The position numbers and the translations under genes were made by a program. A DNA stretch of 64,000 nucleotides from CALMEC01 sp031366605 (lineage in GTDB: Bacteria; Actinomycetota; Thermoleophilia; Miltoncostaeales; Miltoncostaeaceae). This document shows, one piece after another, positions 48,453 through 57,027 of this stretch (its first letter is position 1; every line of letters begins with the position of its first letter). The notes beneath the pieces are model-generated. The model was not told where the DNA came from and did no database searches. It worked only from the letters and a program-made list of their open reading frames with translations. The stretch lies in NCBI GenBank assembly GCA_031366605.1, contig JANLOO010000035.1, positions 20,806 to 84,805 on the forward strand, given 5' to 3'.

Positions 48453-48887
48453 TCAGTCGTCGCCCGCATCATGACCACCGCTGCCGCCTCCGCCACCCTT
48501 GCCTGCGCCACTTCCACCGCTTGCGTCGCCGTGATCGTCGACCGCGCCGGCACTCGTCACGGTGCGTGGCGGAGCCGGTCTGGGTTTCGCAATGACCGCG
48601 GGCTTGGCCTGCGTCGTCGTCGTGCTCGACTTCGTCGGTGCCGTCTTCGTCGACCCCGGTGCCGTGGGAGCGGGCGTCGACGGCGTGGTGGCCGTACCCG
48701 GCGTGGTCGGTGTTGCGGTGGTTGTGGGCGCGGCAGGGGTCGCAGCGGCTGCCTGCGGGGTCAAGCGGCCCACAGGATCGTTCTGCGGATTCGCGTACCC
48801 GACCAGCGCGACGTTGGCGGCGACGGTTGCCGCCACCGCCACCGCCACAATCAAGCCGACGCGCACGAACGTGAGCTTGCGATTCAT
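48453..48887 (-). CDS. Anchored Thr/Pro/Ala-rich protein, paralogue 2
   Basis: Protein of 144 residues: membrane helix VGLIVAVAVAATVAANVALVGY, then a low-complexity TP/TA tail (PTTTATPTTPGTATTPSTP), a basic stretch (AKPAVIAKPRPAPP) and a Gly-rich end with DDHGDASGG and GGHDAGDD. The N-terminal AAN-x(4)-Y pattern is shared with paralogue 1 (AANAILFRY and AANVALVGY). TACGCT eight bases before the ATG may be a -10 box. Confidence 0.6.
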   Translation of the reverse strand: MNRKLTFVRVGLIVAVAVAATVAANVALVGYANPQNDPVGRLTPQAAAATPAAPTTTATPTTPGTATTPSTPAPTAPGSTKTAPTKSSTTTTQAKPAVIAKPRPAPPRTVTSAGAVDDHGDASGGSGAGKGGGGGSGGHDAGDD

Positions 48888-48926
48888 CGCCAGCCAGCGT
48901 AGCCGTTACGAGGCGCGACGTCGGCG

Positions 48927-49406
48927 TCAGTCGTCACCGCCGCCGCCTCCGTGACCTGAGCCACCGCTGTGACCGCCGTCGTCAGTGCCACCGTGACCGC
49001 TGTTCGTGTCGCCACCGTTGTCGTCGTTGGCGTCCTGCTGCGCGCCATCGTCTGATCCGCTCTGACTGTCGTGGCGAGCGCTGTGCGTCGCTTCGTGGCC
49101 GGGACCGTCATCGGTGCCCGTGCCCGTGGACTCATTGGCCGGCCCGTCGTCACCAGGTCGGGTCCCGCCGGTGGTCGTGGTCTGGCCGTCATCGCTCGTG
49201 GCGGGTGTGCTCGGTGCGGTCGCCGTCGTCGGCGTCGTCGGCGTGCTTGGCGTGGTCGGCGTGGTCGCCGTTGTCGGCGTGGTGACCGACAGCTCTGACT
49301 TGGGGGACGCGGAACTGTGCGGTCGTGTCGTCGCCAGTGCGGCGGCGGAGATGCCGCTCCCGACGACGAGCGCGACGATGGTTGCCTGGATCTTAGTGAT
49401 GTTCAT
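48927..49406 (-). CDS. Exported Thr/Asp/Gly/His-rich protein, paralogue 3
   Basis: Protein of 159 residues: an N-terminal hydrophobic segment (ATIVALVVGSGISAAALATT), a TP/TT tail and a long acidic C-terminus rich in Asp, Gly, His, Asn and Ser (DGAQQDANDDNGGDTNSGHGG, ending GGHSGGSGHGGGGGDD). This composition could bind divalent metals. A strong ribosome site AAGAGGAG lies seven bases before ATG. It is the member nearest to the divergent response regulator, 148 bases away, so the regulator may control it. Confidence 0.6.
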   Translation of the reverse strand: MNITKIQATIVALVVGSGISAAALATTRPHSSASPKSELSVTTPTTATTPTTPSTPTTPTTATAPSTPATSDDGQTTTTGGTRPGDDGPANESTGTGTDDGPGHEATHSARHDSQSGSDDGAQQDANDDNGGDTNSGHGGTDDGGHSGGSGHGGGGGDD

Positions 49407-49554
49407 TGATTGACTCCTCTTGGTTTGCTGAGGAGAACGGTAGGGCGCACCGGGTCAGGGGTGGATCAGCGGATGGGCAAGACTTCTCCCACGACGTTCA
49501 AAGAAATGGCGAGGTTCTGAGCGCGTACGCAGCCGATACGGCACGATACGGCCG

Positions 49555-50220
49555 ATGAAGATCCTGATCGTCGAAGACGAAGACGCCATTGCCGTGCCGC
49601 TCATCGAAGGGCTGGCGCGTGAGGGGTACGAGGTCACGCGCGTGGCCACCGGGGCCGCTGCGCTCGAGGCACCCCAACCCGATGTGATCCTGCTGGACCT
49701 CCGCCTGCCGGACATGGACGGCTATGACGTCTGCCGCACGATCCGTGCGCGCAGCGACGTGCCGATCATCATGGTCACCGCCCGCGGTGAGGAGAGCGAC
49801 CGCGTCATCGGCCTTGAGCTTGGGGCCGACGACTACGTGGTCAAGCCGTTTGGCGTGCGCGAGCTGATCGCACGTATTCGCGCGGTGACCAGGCGGGCGA
49901 GCAGCACGCGCCATGACGACGACGCGGAGCCGCTTCGCACGGGTGGCCTCGAAGTCGACATCCGTGCGCGCCGAGTGATCGTCGATGGCACTGAGATCGC
50001 GTTGACCGTCAAGGAGTTCGATCTGCTTGCAGTCCTGGCCGCCGATGCCGGCGCCGTCGTCACACGCAAGCAACTTCTGGAGCAGGTGTGGGAGACCAGC
50101 TGGTACGGCTCGACCAAAACCATCGATGTGCACGTCGCCTCCCTTCGGCGCAAGCTCGGCGAAGGCGCGACGGTGGAGACGGTGCGCGGGGTGGGTTTCC
50201 GTCTGAGGACCACTGAGTGA
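49555..50220 (+). CDS. OmpR-family response regulator
   Basis: Cytosolic DNA-binding regulator of 221 residues. The receiver has the acidic pocket at VEDED, the phosphoacceptor Asp 48 (LLDLRLPDMDG), the Thr/Ala of VTARGEE and the Lys of VVKPFGVREL. The C-terminal winged helix (residues ~125-220) ends with TIDVHVASLRRKLG and VRGVGFRL. The ATG has no good ribosome site. The histidine kinase gene overlaps its end as GTGA. Divergent from the three low-complexity proteins, which are the first candidates for its targets. Confidence 0.95.
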   Translation: MKILIVEDEDAIAVPLIEGLAREGYEVTRVATGAAALEAPQPDVILLDLRLPDMDGYDVCRTIRARSDVPIIMVTARGEESDRVIGLELGADDYVVKPFGVRELIARIRAVTRRASSTRHDDDAEPLRTGGLEVDIRARRVIVDGTEIALTVKEFDLLAVLAADAGAVVTRKQLLEQVWETSWYGSTKTIDVHVASLRRKLGEGATVETVRGVGFRLRTTE

Positions 50221-51623
50221 GTCGACGGCTGCTGGCGAGCTACCTGACGCTCGCGGCAATCCTCCTCCTTGCGCTCGAGATCCCGTTGGCGTTGGTGTTC
50301 GCTCGGAGCGAGCTCCGAGATCTGACGCACAAGGTCGAGCGGGACGCCAACGTGTTGGCCTCCCGGTTCGAGGGGGTGCTCGAGGGCGCGAAGGGCATCG
50401 AGGTGCTTCGTCCCCAGGTCGACGAGTACGCCAAGGAGACGGGTGGCCGGGTCGTGGTCGTCACGCCCGACGGGCAGTCTGTGGCCGATACATCGAAGCA
50501 GGATGACCTGGGATCGTTTGCCTCGCGCCCGGAGTTCATTCAGGCGCTCGGCCGCGGGGCTGAGGCCCCCAAGGCCATAATCGCGACCGGGATTCGGCAC
50601 TCGGCGACCCTGGGTGGCGACATCCTCTACGTGGCGGTGCCCATCGCACGGGACGGAACGGTGCTCGGGGCGGTGCGCATCACCTTCCCGACGTCCGAGG
50701 TCGATGCACGTGTACACCGCACGTGGGTCATCCTCGGCGCGCTCGCCGTGATGGTGCTGGGCGTGTCGGCGCTCGTCGGACTGCGATTCGCCCAGGCGAC
50801 GGTGATCCCGTTGGCCCGGCTCGAACGGGCGGCGGACGCCGCGGGTGCCGGCGATCTGACCGTGCGGGCTCCGGTCGAGGGGCCGCCGGAGGTCCGCTCG
50901 CTGGCCGGTCGCTTCAACCAGATGGTCGGGCGGCTCGGCGACTTGGTGCGCTCGCAGGAGGCCTTCGTCGCGGATGCCTCACACCAGCTGCGCACGCCGC
51001 TCGCCGGTCTTCGCCTGCGGTTGGAGAACTTGGAGGCGAATGTCGACCCACAGGGTCGGGGCAGCCTGGAAGGGGCGATCGGGGAAGTCGATCGGCTCAA
51101 CCGCTTGGTGGACGGCCTGCTCGTGCTTGCGCGTGCCGACAGCGGCGCCGCCACGGCAGAGCGCATCGACTTGCGGGCGCTGGTGGAGGATCGGGTGGCC
51201 CTGTGGAGCGCGCTGGCCGATGAGCAACAGGTCCGCGTGGCGGCGGCGGTCGACGGGTCGGTCGCGGTGCATGCGACGCCGGGTCGCTTGGATCAGATCC
51301 TCGACAACCTGATCGAGAACGCGCTGGCGGTCTCGCCACCTGACACGACGATCACGGTCAGCGCGAAGTGCGTCGCGGGAGGAATCGAACTGCGCGTCGG
51401 TGACCAGGGACCTGGCATGAGTGAGGATGAGCGCGCTCGCGCGTTCGACCGCTTCTGGCGCTCGGAGCGCACCCGGACCGAGGGCACCGGCCTGGGGCTC
51501 GCGATCGTTCGGCGATTGGTCGAGTCGGAGGGCGGTTCGATCGAACTCCGGGCTGCCGATCGCGGCGGGCTCGATGTCGCGATCACGCTGATGCGATCGG
51601 CGGACGGCGACGTCCACGGGTGA
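50217..51623 (+). CDS. Sensor histidine kinase
   Basis: Membrane kinase of 468 residues, partner of the preceding regulator. One helix lies at residues 5-25 and another near 165-187. Between them is an extracellular sensor of ~140 residues with a Cache/PAS-like pattern (GGRVVVVTPDGQSVADTS, LYVAVPIARDGTVLGAVRITFP). HAMP, then HisKA with DASHQLRTPL (His 256), the N box NLIENAL, and the ATP loops GDQGPGM and GTGLGLAIV follow. No motif tells the signal. The gene ends one base before the LLM gene on the other strand. Confidence 0.95.
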   Translation: MSRRLLASYLTLAAILLLALEIPLALVFARSELRDLTHKVERDANVLASRFEGVLEGAKGIEVLRPQVDEYAKETGGRVVVVTPDGQSVADTSKQDDLGSFASRPEFIQALGRGAEAPKAIIATGIRHSATLGGDILYVAVPIARDGTVLGAVRITFPTSEVDARVHRTWVILGALAVMVLGVSALVGLRFAQATVIPLARLERAADAAGAGDLTVRAPVEGPPEVRSLAGRFNQMVGRLGDLVRSQEAFVADASHQLRTPLAGLRLRLENLEANVDPQGRGSLEGAIGEVDRLNRLVDGLLVLARADSGAATAERIDLRALVEDRVALWSALADEQQVRVAAAVDGSVAVHATPGRLDQILDNLIENALAVSPPDTTITVSAKCVAGGIELRVGDQGPGMSEDERARAFDRFWRSERTRTEGTGLGLAIVRRLVESEGGSIELRAADRGGLDVAITLMRSADGDVHG

Positions 51624-52394
51624 TCAAGCGCCGCCGCGCACCTCGGCCAGCAGGTGCTCGACGGGTTCCAGATCGAACGGGGTTCCGACGGCGACGATGA
51701 CGTGCTGGGCCCCCGCGTCGACGTAGTCCCGCCACCGGGCAATCGCGGGCTCGTCCATGATCAACACCGTGCGCTCGATCTCGCCGGGATCACGGCCCAG
51801 TTTGGCGCACCAACCGTCGAGCGCGGTGTTCTTGTCGGCGTAATGCTCCGGCGTGCCGTAGGTGTTCCACGCATCGGCGTACTTGGCGACGACGCGCAGG
51901 GCGACCTTCTCGCCGGACGCACCGATCATGATCGGCATCCGCCCGATGGCTGGGGGATTGAGCTTGGACAAGCGCACGGCGATCCGGTCGAGGCTCGCGA
52001 CGAGGGCATCGAGCCGGCTCCGCGGCGTCCCGAACGGGTAGCCGTAGTCGGCATACTCGCGTTCGAACCAGCTGGCGCCGATCCCCAGGTACATGCGCCC
52101 GCCGGACACGTGATCCACGGTGCGGGCAATGTCGGCGAGCAGATCGGGATTGCGGTACGTGTTGCACGAGACCAGCGCACCCAGCATCGCATGGTCGGTG
52201 TCGACGGCCATCGCCGCCAGCAGCGACCAGGCCTCGAAATGGGGCCCGTCCGTGTCGCCGTAGAGCGGGGAGAAGTGATCCCACACCCAGATGCTGTCGA
52301 CCTGCATCGCGTCGGCGCCACGCCACGCCGCCGTGAGTTCGTCGATGGTGCAGTGCTGCGGGTGCAGTTGCACGCCGACGCGGATGGTGCTCAC
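51624..52394 (-). CDS. LLM-class (F420-type) oxidoreductase
   Basis: TIM-barrel oxidoreductase of 256 residues of the luciferase-like monooxygenase class. VWDHFSPLYGD, LLAAMAVDTDHAMLGALVSCNTYRNPDLLADIARTVDHVSGGRMYLGIGASWFEREY and MPIMIGASGEK are typical segments. The HFSP-type and SGGR pattern resembles actinobacterial F420-dependent enzymes, but FMN use is possible. The substrate is unknown. The ATG overlaps the metZ stop, so the two genes are co-translated. Confidence 0.85.
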   Translation of the reverse strand: MSTIRVGVQLHPQHCTIDELTAAWRGADAMQVDSIWVWDHFSPLYGDTDGPHFEAWSLLAAMAVDTDHAMLGALVSCNTYRNPDLLADIARTVDHVSGGRMYLGIGASWFEREYADYGYPFGTPRSRLDALVASLDRIAVRLSKLNPPAIGRMPIMIGASGEKVALRVVAKYADAWNTYGTPEHYADKNTALDGWCAKLGRDPGEIERTVLIMDEPAIARWRDYVDAGAQHVIVAVGTPFDLEPVEHLLAEVRGGA

Positions 52395-53608
52395 GGTCGG
52401 CGGATCCGGTCGAGTGCCTGGTCGAGATCCTCGATGATGTCCTGGGCGTCTTCGAGCCCGACCGACAGGCGGATGACGCCGTCGGTGATTCCCGCAGCTT
52501 GGCGCGCGGCCGGCGTGAGCTTGCGGTGGGTTGTCGTCGCCGGATGGGTGACCAACGACTTTGCGTCGCCCAGGTTGTTGGAGATGTCGACCAGGCGCAA
52601 TGCATCGAGGACGGTGAATGCGTCGCGCTTGGCGTTCGCCTCGGCCGTGGCGAGCCGCATCGTGACGACGGTGCCACCACCCGACATCTGCCGGAGGGCC
52701 AGCTCATGCTGCGGGTGGCTCGGCAGGTAGGGGTACCGCACGGCCGCGACGGCCGGGTGCTCCTGCAGCCAGGTGGCGATGCGAAGCGTCGAGCGGGACT
52801 GTTGTTCGACCCGCAACCGCAGCGTTTCGAGGCTCTTGACCAAGACCCATGCGTTGAAGGGACTCATCGACGGGCCGGTGTTGCGCATCAGCGGCTCTAC
52901 CTGATTGCGGATATAGCTGGTGGATCCGAGGATGGCGCCTCCCAACACGCGGCCCTGCCCGTCGATGTGTTTGGTCGCCGAGTAGACCACGATGTCCGCA
53001 CCGAGTTCCAAGGGCTTTTGCAGCAATGGTGTTGCGAACACGTTGTCCACGATCACCTGGGCGCCCGCGGCATGCGCCAGCCCGCACACTTCGGCCACGT
53101 CGATCAGGTCCTGCATCGGGTTCGAGGGCGACTCAAAGAACACCGCCTGCGCCGGGGTCGCGAGCGCCTCGCGCCACTGGTCCAGGCTGTCCCCGTCGAC
53201 GAACGTCGTCGTCACGCCCCAGCGCGGCAGCAGGTCGTTGAGGATGACGAAGCAGGGACCGAACAGGGCTCGAGACGCAACCACGCGATCACCGGCATGC
53301 ACCAGCGCGAGCAATGAGTTGAACACGGCGGCCATGCCGCTCGCAGTCGCGAAGCAGTCCTCCGCACCCTCGAGGAGCCGCAGTCGCTCCTCAAAACTCC
53401 GGACGGTCGGGTTGCCATACCGGCTGTAGGTGTAGTGGTCGTTCTCGCCCTCGAACGCCGCCTCGGCTTCGGCGGCGGATGCGTAGACGTACCCCTGCGT
53501 CAGAAACAGCGCCTCGGAGGTCTCGGCAAAGTGCGATCGCTCCAGGCCACCCCGCACCGCGAGGGTGTCGGGACGCCAGCCGCGCGTGTGGTCGGGCGCG
53601 TCGCTCAA
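52391..53608 (-). CDS. metZ: O-succinylhomoserine sulfhydrylase
   Basis: PLP enzyme of 405 residues that makes homocysteine from O-succinylhomoserine and sulfide, upstream of MetH. Cys/Met-metabolism motifs are present: YSRYGNPTVRSFEERL, TASGMAAVFNSLLAL, the Lys of VVYSATKHIDGQGRVLGG, and LVDISNNLGDAKSLVTHP. The residues TQGYVYASA and the RNTGPSMSPFNAW loop fit the MetZ branch better than MetB or MetC. The start appears to be TTG 53608, overlapping the DUF1737 stop as TTGA. Confidence 0.9.
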   Translation of the reverse strand: MSDAPDHTRGWRPDTLAVRGGLERSHFAETSEALFLTQGYVYASAAEAEAAFEGENDHYTYSRYGNPTVRSFEERLRLLEGAEDCFATASGMAAVFNSLLALVHAGDRVVASRALFGPCFVILNDLLPRWGVTTTFVDGDSLDQWREALATPAQAVFFESPSNPMQDLIDVAEVCGLAHAAGAQVIVDNVFATPLLQKPLELGADIVVYSATKHIDGQGRVLGGAILGSTSYIRNQVEPLMRNTGPSMSPFNAWVLVKSLETLRLRVEQQSRSTLRIATWLQEHPAVAAVRYPYLPSHPQHELALRQMSGGGTVVTMRLATAEANAKRDAFTVLDALRLVDISNNLGDAKSLVTHPATTTHRKLTPAARQAAGITDGVIRLSVGLEDAQDIIEDLDQALDRIRRP

Positions 53609-53796
53609 CGAGCGTTCTCGCCGTCACGGACAAGCGCCTGGGCGACGATGACCCGGCTGCCGTCGAACGTCACCGCCGGTGCACCATGCAACCGGTACCC
53701 GGCGTCCAGGGCTGCACTGACCCGTTCACAGAACGCGCGGTCGTCGGGTCCCGTCAGGACGCGGTAGCGCAGTGGTTCGGTCACTTCCTCGGTCAC
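53605..53796 (-). CDS. DUF1737 small protein
   Basis: Protein of 63 residues with the whole DUF1737 pattern: YRVLTGPDDRAFCERVSAALDAGYRLHG, then PAVTFDGSRVIVAQALV. I chose GTG 53796, preceded by GAGAGGA; a second GTG at 53784 is possible. The reading frame continues upstream but without family similarity. It overlaps metZ by four bases. The function of this family is unknown. Confidence 0.85.
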   Translation of the reverse strand: MTEEVTEPLRYRVLTGPDDRAFCERVSAALDAGYRLHGAPAVTFDGSRVIVAQALVRDGENAR

Positions 53797-53909
53797 TCCA
53801 GGGTCCTCTCGTGGCGATCCGCATTCGCCCTCGCGATGCGTCCTGCAGGATCGCAGACGGACGGGTGCGTTGGCAGGGGTGGTGTCGATACGTGACGGCG
53901 TGGTCGTCC

Positions 53910-53939
53910 GTGACATTGGCGTGATGCGTTTTGTAGGGT
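53910..53939 (+). promoter_or_regulatory. Promoter of the aldo/keto reductase gene
   Basis: GTGACA (53910-53915) and TAGGGT (53934-53939) are separated by 18 bases. TAGGGT ends six bases before ATG 53946, so the transcript should be leaderless. Confidence 0.5.
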
Positions 53940-53945
53940 CGCGGA

Positions 53946-54926
53946 ATGCGGCAGCGACGATTGGGATCAGCGGGACCGTCGGTCGGGGCGGTCGGGTTCG
54001 GCGCGATGTCGCTTTCGGGCGTCTACGGCGAGGCCGACGACAGCGAGTCGATCGCGACGATCCACGAGGCGCTCGACCTCGGTGTGACCCTGATCGACAC
54101 CGCGGACGTGTACGGCGATGGCCACAACGAGCGGCTTGTCGGTCGCGCACTCGTCGGCCGGCGTGATCAGGCGATTGTCTGCACCAAGTTCGGTTTTGTC
54201 GATCCGTATGGCGGCGCGCCCCGTGTCGACGGCAGCCCCGCCCACGCACGGCGGTCCCTTGATGCCAGTCTGGCGCGGCTGGGTCTCGAATATGTCGACC
54301 TGTGGTACTTGCACCGCATCGATGAGCAGGTCCCGATCGAGGAGACCGTCGGGGCGATGGCCGAGGGGGTCACGGCCGGCAAGGTCCGTCACCTCGGCTT
54401 GTCCGAGGCATCGGCAGCCACCATTCGCACGGCTCACGCCGTCCATCCGATGGCGGCCGTCCAAAGCGAGTACGCGCTGTGGACACGTGACGTCGAGGCC
54501 GAGGTTCTGCCGACATTGAAAGAACTCGGCATCGCCTTGGTGGCGTTCAGCCCGCTCGGGCGCGGGCTCTTGGCCGGTGGGCTCGATGCGACGACCGAGC
54601 TGCCGGACGGTGACCTGCGGCGGATCATCCCACGGTTTGCGCATGAGCGCCTGGAACGCAACCTGGAGTTGGCGGTCCGCGTCCGCCAACTCGCCGACCA
54701 GCGCAGCGTGACGCCTGCGGAAATCGCCCTGGCGTGGGTGTTGGCACAGGGCGATCTGGTCATCCCGATCCCTGGAACCCGCAGCCGCGAGCACCTACGG
54801 ACCAATGCCGCCGCCGCCGCAATCGACTTGACGGAGGCCGAGTGTCTGGTTCTCGACGAGATCGCGCGGACCGAAGCGGTCGGTGAACGCTACCCCCCGT
54901 CACTCATGCGGCTGATAGACGGTTGA
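53946..54926 (+). CDS. Aldo/keto reductase
   Basis: NADPH-dependent reductase of 326 residues with an AKR TIM barrel. The catalytic tetrad is visible: Asp and Tyr in LIDTADVYGDGHNE, Lys in IVCTKFGFV, and His in WYLHRID. The cofactor loop IPIPGTRSREHL lies near the end. It resembles the AKR13/YajO-like group with LGSAGPSVGAVGFGAMSLSG at the N-terminus. The substrate is unknown. The DUF2269-like gene follows after ten bases. Confidence 0.92.
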   Translation: MRQRRLGSAGPSVGAVGFGAMSLSGVYGEADDSESIATIHEALDLGVTLIDTADVYGDGHNERLVGRALVGRRDQAIVCTKFGFVDPYGGAPRVDGSPAHARRSLDASLARLGLEYVDLWYLHRIDEQVPIEETVGAMAEGVTAGKVRHLGLSEASAATIRTAHAVHPMAAVQSEYALWTRDVEAEVLPTLKELGIALVAFSPLGRGLLAGGLDATTELPDGDLRRIIPRFAHERLERNLELAVRVRQLADQRSVTPAEIALAWVLAQGDLVIPIPGTRSREHLRTNAAAAAIDLTEAECLVLDEIARTEAVGERYPPSLMRLIDG

Positions 54927-54936
54927 GGGCCATCAG

Positions 54937-55401
54937 ATGACGCTCTACGAGTTCTTGGTCTTCGTTCACGTGTTGATGGTCGTCGTGTGGGTGGGCGGCG
55001 ACGTCGCGATCCAGGCGCTGGCGTTGCGGGCAACGCGCGCCAAGGAACCTGCGCGAATGGCCGCCTTCAGCGCCGACGCCGAATGGATTGGGCTGCGCGT
55101 CTTCATGCCGGCGTCGATCGTGTTGGTCATCGTCGGGATCTGGGCGGCGATCGAGGGGGACTGGGACTTCGGTCAGGCGTGGATCTCGATCGGCTTCGCG
55201 GCCTTCCTGTTCTCGTTCTTCCTTGGAATGGCGTTTCTGGGCCCCGAGTCAGGGCGGATCAAGGCCCTGGTCGAGGAACGCGGCCTGGATCACCCCGAGG
55301 TGACGCGGCGTACCGGCCGGATCCTGCTGTTCAGCCGGATCGAGCTGCTGATCCTGGTCGTCGCGATCTGGGCGATGGTGACCAAGTGGTCCTTCTCGTA
55401 A
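54937..55401 (+). CDS. DUF2269-like membrane protein
   Basis: Protein of 154 residues with four predicted membrane helices: LYEFLVFVHVLMVVVWVGGDVAIQ, VFMPASIVLVIVGIWA, WISIGFAAFLFSFFLGMAFLGP and IELLILVVAIWAMV. The pattern of VHVLxVVxWVGG in helix 1 and a conserved His there fits the DUF2269/CopD-like group. Members are of unknown function. It is ten bases after the aldo/keto reductase gene and probably shares its transcript. Confidence 0.75.
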   Translation: MTLYEFLVFVHVLMVVVWVGGDVAIQALALRATRAKEPARMAAFSADAEWIGLRVFMPASIVLVIVGIWAAIEGDWDFGQAWISIGFAAFLFSFFLGMAFLGPESGRIKALVEERGLDHPEVTRRTGRILLFSRIELLILVVAIWAMVTKWSFS

Positions 55402-55525
55402 GTACGCACGTTTCCTGAGCGAAAACCGAGACAGGCGAGGACGCAGTGCCTTCTTGCCCGAGGATCTGAAACGAGCGTGGCCATGGGTCGCAGAACACGA
55501 CACCCGCCGCGATCGCGAGCGTCGC

Positions 55526-55669
55526 GTGGACCTCGTCGAGGTCATAGCGCCGATGACCGCCAGGCGTCGTCACCGAGGGAATTCGGCCTGATGCCGCGAG
55601 TGCCCGGGTCCGGCTGGGCGAATCCCCAAGGCGCGGGGCGACGTCGGAGGTTGTCCCAAATGACTTCAT
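55526..55669 (-). pseudogene. Remnant of a MerR-type/IS607-like HTH gene
   Basis: The first ~48 codons from ATG 55669 read as a MerR-like DNA-binding head: APRLGDSPSRTRALAASGRIPSVTTPGGHRRYDLDEV. This pattern, LGxSxxTxRxxxxxGxIPxxxTxGGHRRY, occurs in excisionase-type proteins and IS607-family resolvases. After DEVHATLA the similarity is lost, so it looks truncated. The rest of 55402-55724 shows no other gene. Confidence 0.5.
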
Positions 55670-55724
55670 CTCGACAAGCGTGACCAGTCGTTCAGTCGAT
55701 TCAAGCGTTCACGCGGACGAACTG

Positions 55725-57014
55725 TCAGATACCCACGTGGTCGATGACCTGGTGTCGACCCTGGCCGGTGCCGATCAGGGTGATGGGGACACCGAGCGCT
55801 TGGGTGATCCGGTCGACGTAGGCGCGTGCGCGGGAGGGCAGGGCCGCGAGTTCGGTGACCGTCGTGATGTCCTCGTCCCAGCCGGCGATCTCCTCGTACA
55901 CCGGTTGGCACGAGTGAAAGACGGTCTGGTTGTCGGGAAGTTCGCCCAGGCGCTCGCCCTCGCGCGTCTCGTAGGCGATGCAGAGCTTGAGGGTGTCGAG
56001 CCCGGACAAGACATCGAGCTTGGTCAGCGCGATCTCGGTGATGCCCGAGATGCGGACCGCGTATCGCAGCGCCACCAGGTCGAGCCACCCGCACCGACGC
56101 TGGCGCCCGGTCGTGGTGCCGAACTCGTGGCCCTGCTCCAGCATGTGCTTTCCCGCCGCGTCATCGAGTTCGGTCGGGAACGGGCCCTCGCCGACGCGTG
56201 TCACGTACGCCTTGGTGACGCCAAGGACACCGTTGATGCGTGTCGGACCGACGCCCGCCCCGGTGCAGGCCGCGCCCGCGATCGGGTTGGACGACGTCAC
56301 GAACGGGTACGTCCCGTGGTCGATGTCGAGCATCGTCCCCTGCGCGCCCTCAAACAGCACGCGCTTGCCTGCGTCGAGCGCCCGGTTGACCAGCAGCCCC
56401 GTGTCGGTGATGAACGGCCGCAGACGCTCGGCGTGGCGCAGGACCTCCTCAGCCACAGTCGCAGGGTCGAGTGGCTCCATCTCGTAGAGCTTCTGCAGCA
56501 CTTCGTTCTTCTGCTCAAGCGCGATGCGCAACTTGCGCACCAGGATGCTGGGGTCCAGAAGGTCTTGCGCCCGGATGCCAAGGCGTGCCGCCTTGTCCTG
56601 GTAACACGGCCCGATGCCGCGGCGGGTCGTGCCGATCGAGAAGCGGCCCAGCCGCATTTCGGCCGCACCGTCAAGCAGCACGTGGTACGGCATGATCAGG
56701 TGTGCCGCACTCGACACGCGCAGGCCTTCGACCGAGATGCCGCGCTCCTCGAGGGCGTCGAGCTCGCCGCACAGGACCCCAGGATCGACGACCGTCCCGT
56801 TGCCGATGATGCAGAGCTTGCCCGGGTAGAGGATCCCCGACGGAATCAGATGCAGTTTGAAGGTCTCGCCGTCGCGCACGATCGTGTGTCCGGCGTTGTT
56901 GCCGCCTTGAAAGCGCACGACCACGTCGCTGCGCTCGGCGAGCAGGTCGACGACCTTGCCCTTGCCTTCGTCGCCCCACTGGGCGCCGACGATCACCGTT
57001 GCCGTAGCTGCCAT
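55725..57014 (-). CDS. purA: Adenylosuccinate synthetase
   Basis: First step from IMP to AMP, with GTP and aspartate. The 429 residues have VIVGAQWGDEGKGKVVDLL, GGNNAGHTIV, TTRRGIGPCYQDKAAR, FEGAQGTMLDIDHGTYPFVTSS and the base-recognition end ALTKLDVL. It is separate from the other purine genes and follows dnaB by 13 bases, so it is expressed with the replication/ribosomal run. Confidence 0.97.
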   Translation of the reverse strand: MAATATVIVGAQWGDEGKGKVVDLLAERSDVVVRFQGGNNAGHTIVRDGETFKLHLIPSGILYPGKLCIIGNGTVVDPGVLCGELDALEERGISVEGLRVSSAAHLIMPYHVLLDGAAEMRLGRFSIGTTRRGIGPCYQDKAARLGIRAQDLLDPSILVRKLRIALEQKNEVLQKLYEMEPLDPATVAEEVLRHAERLRPFITDTGLLVNRALDAGKRVLFEGAQGTMLDIDHGTYPFVTSSNPIAGAACTGAGVGPTRINGVLGVTKAYVTRVGEGPFPTELDDAAGKHMLEQGHEFGTTTGRQRRCGWLDLVALRYAVRISGITEIALTKLDVLSGLDTLKLCIAYETREGERLGELPDNQTVFHSCQPVYEEIAGWDEDITTVTELAALPSRARAYVDRITQALGVPITLIGTGQGRHQVIDHVGI

Positions 57015-57027
57015 CGCGTCCTCGGTC

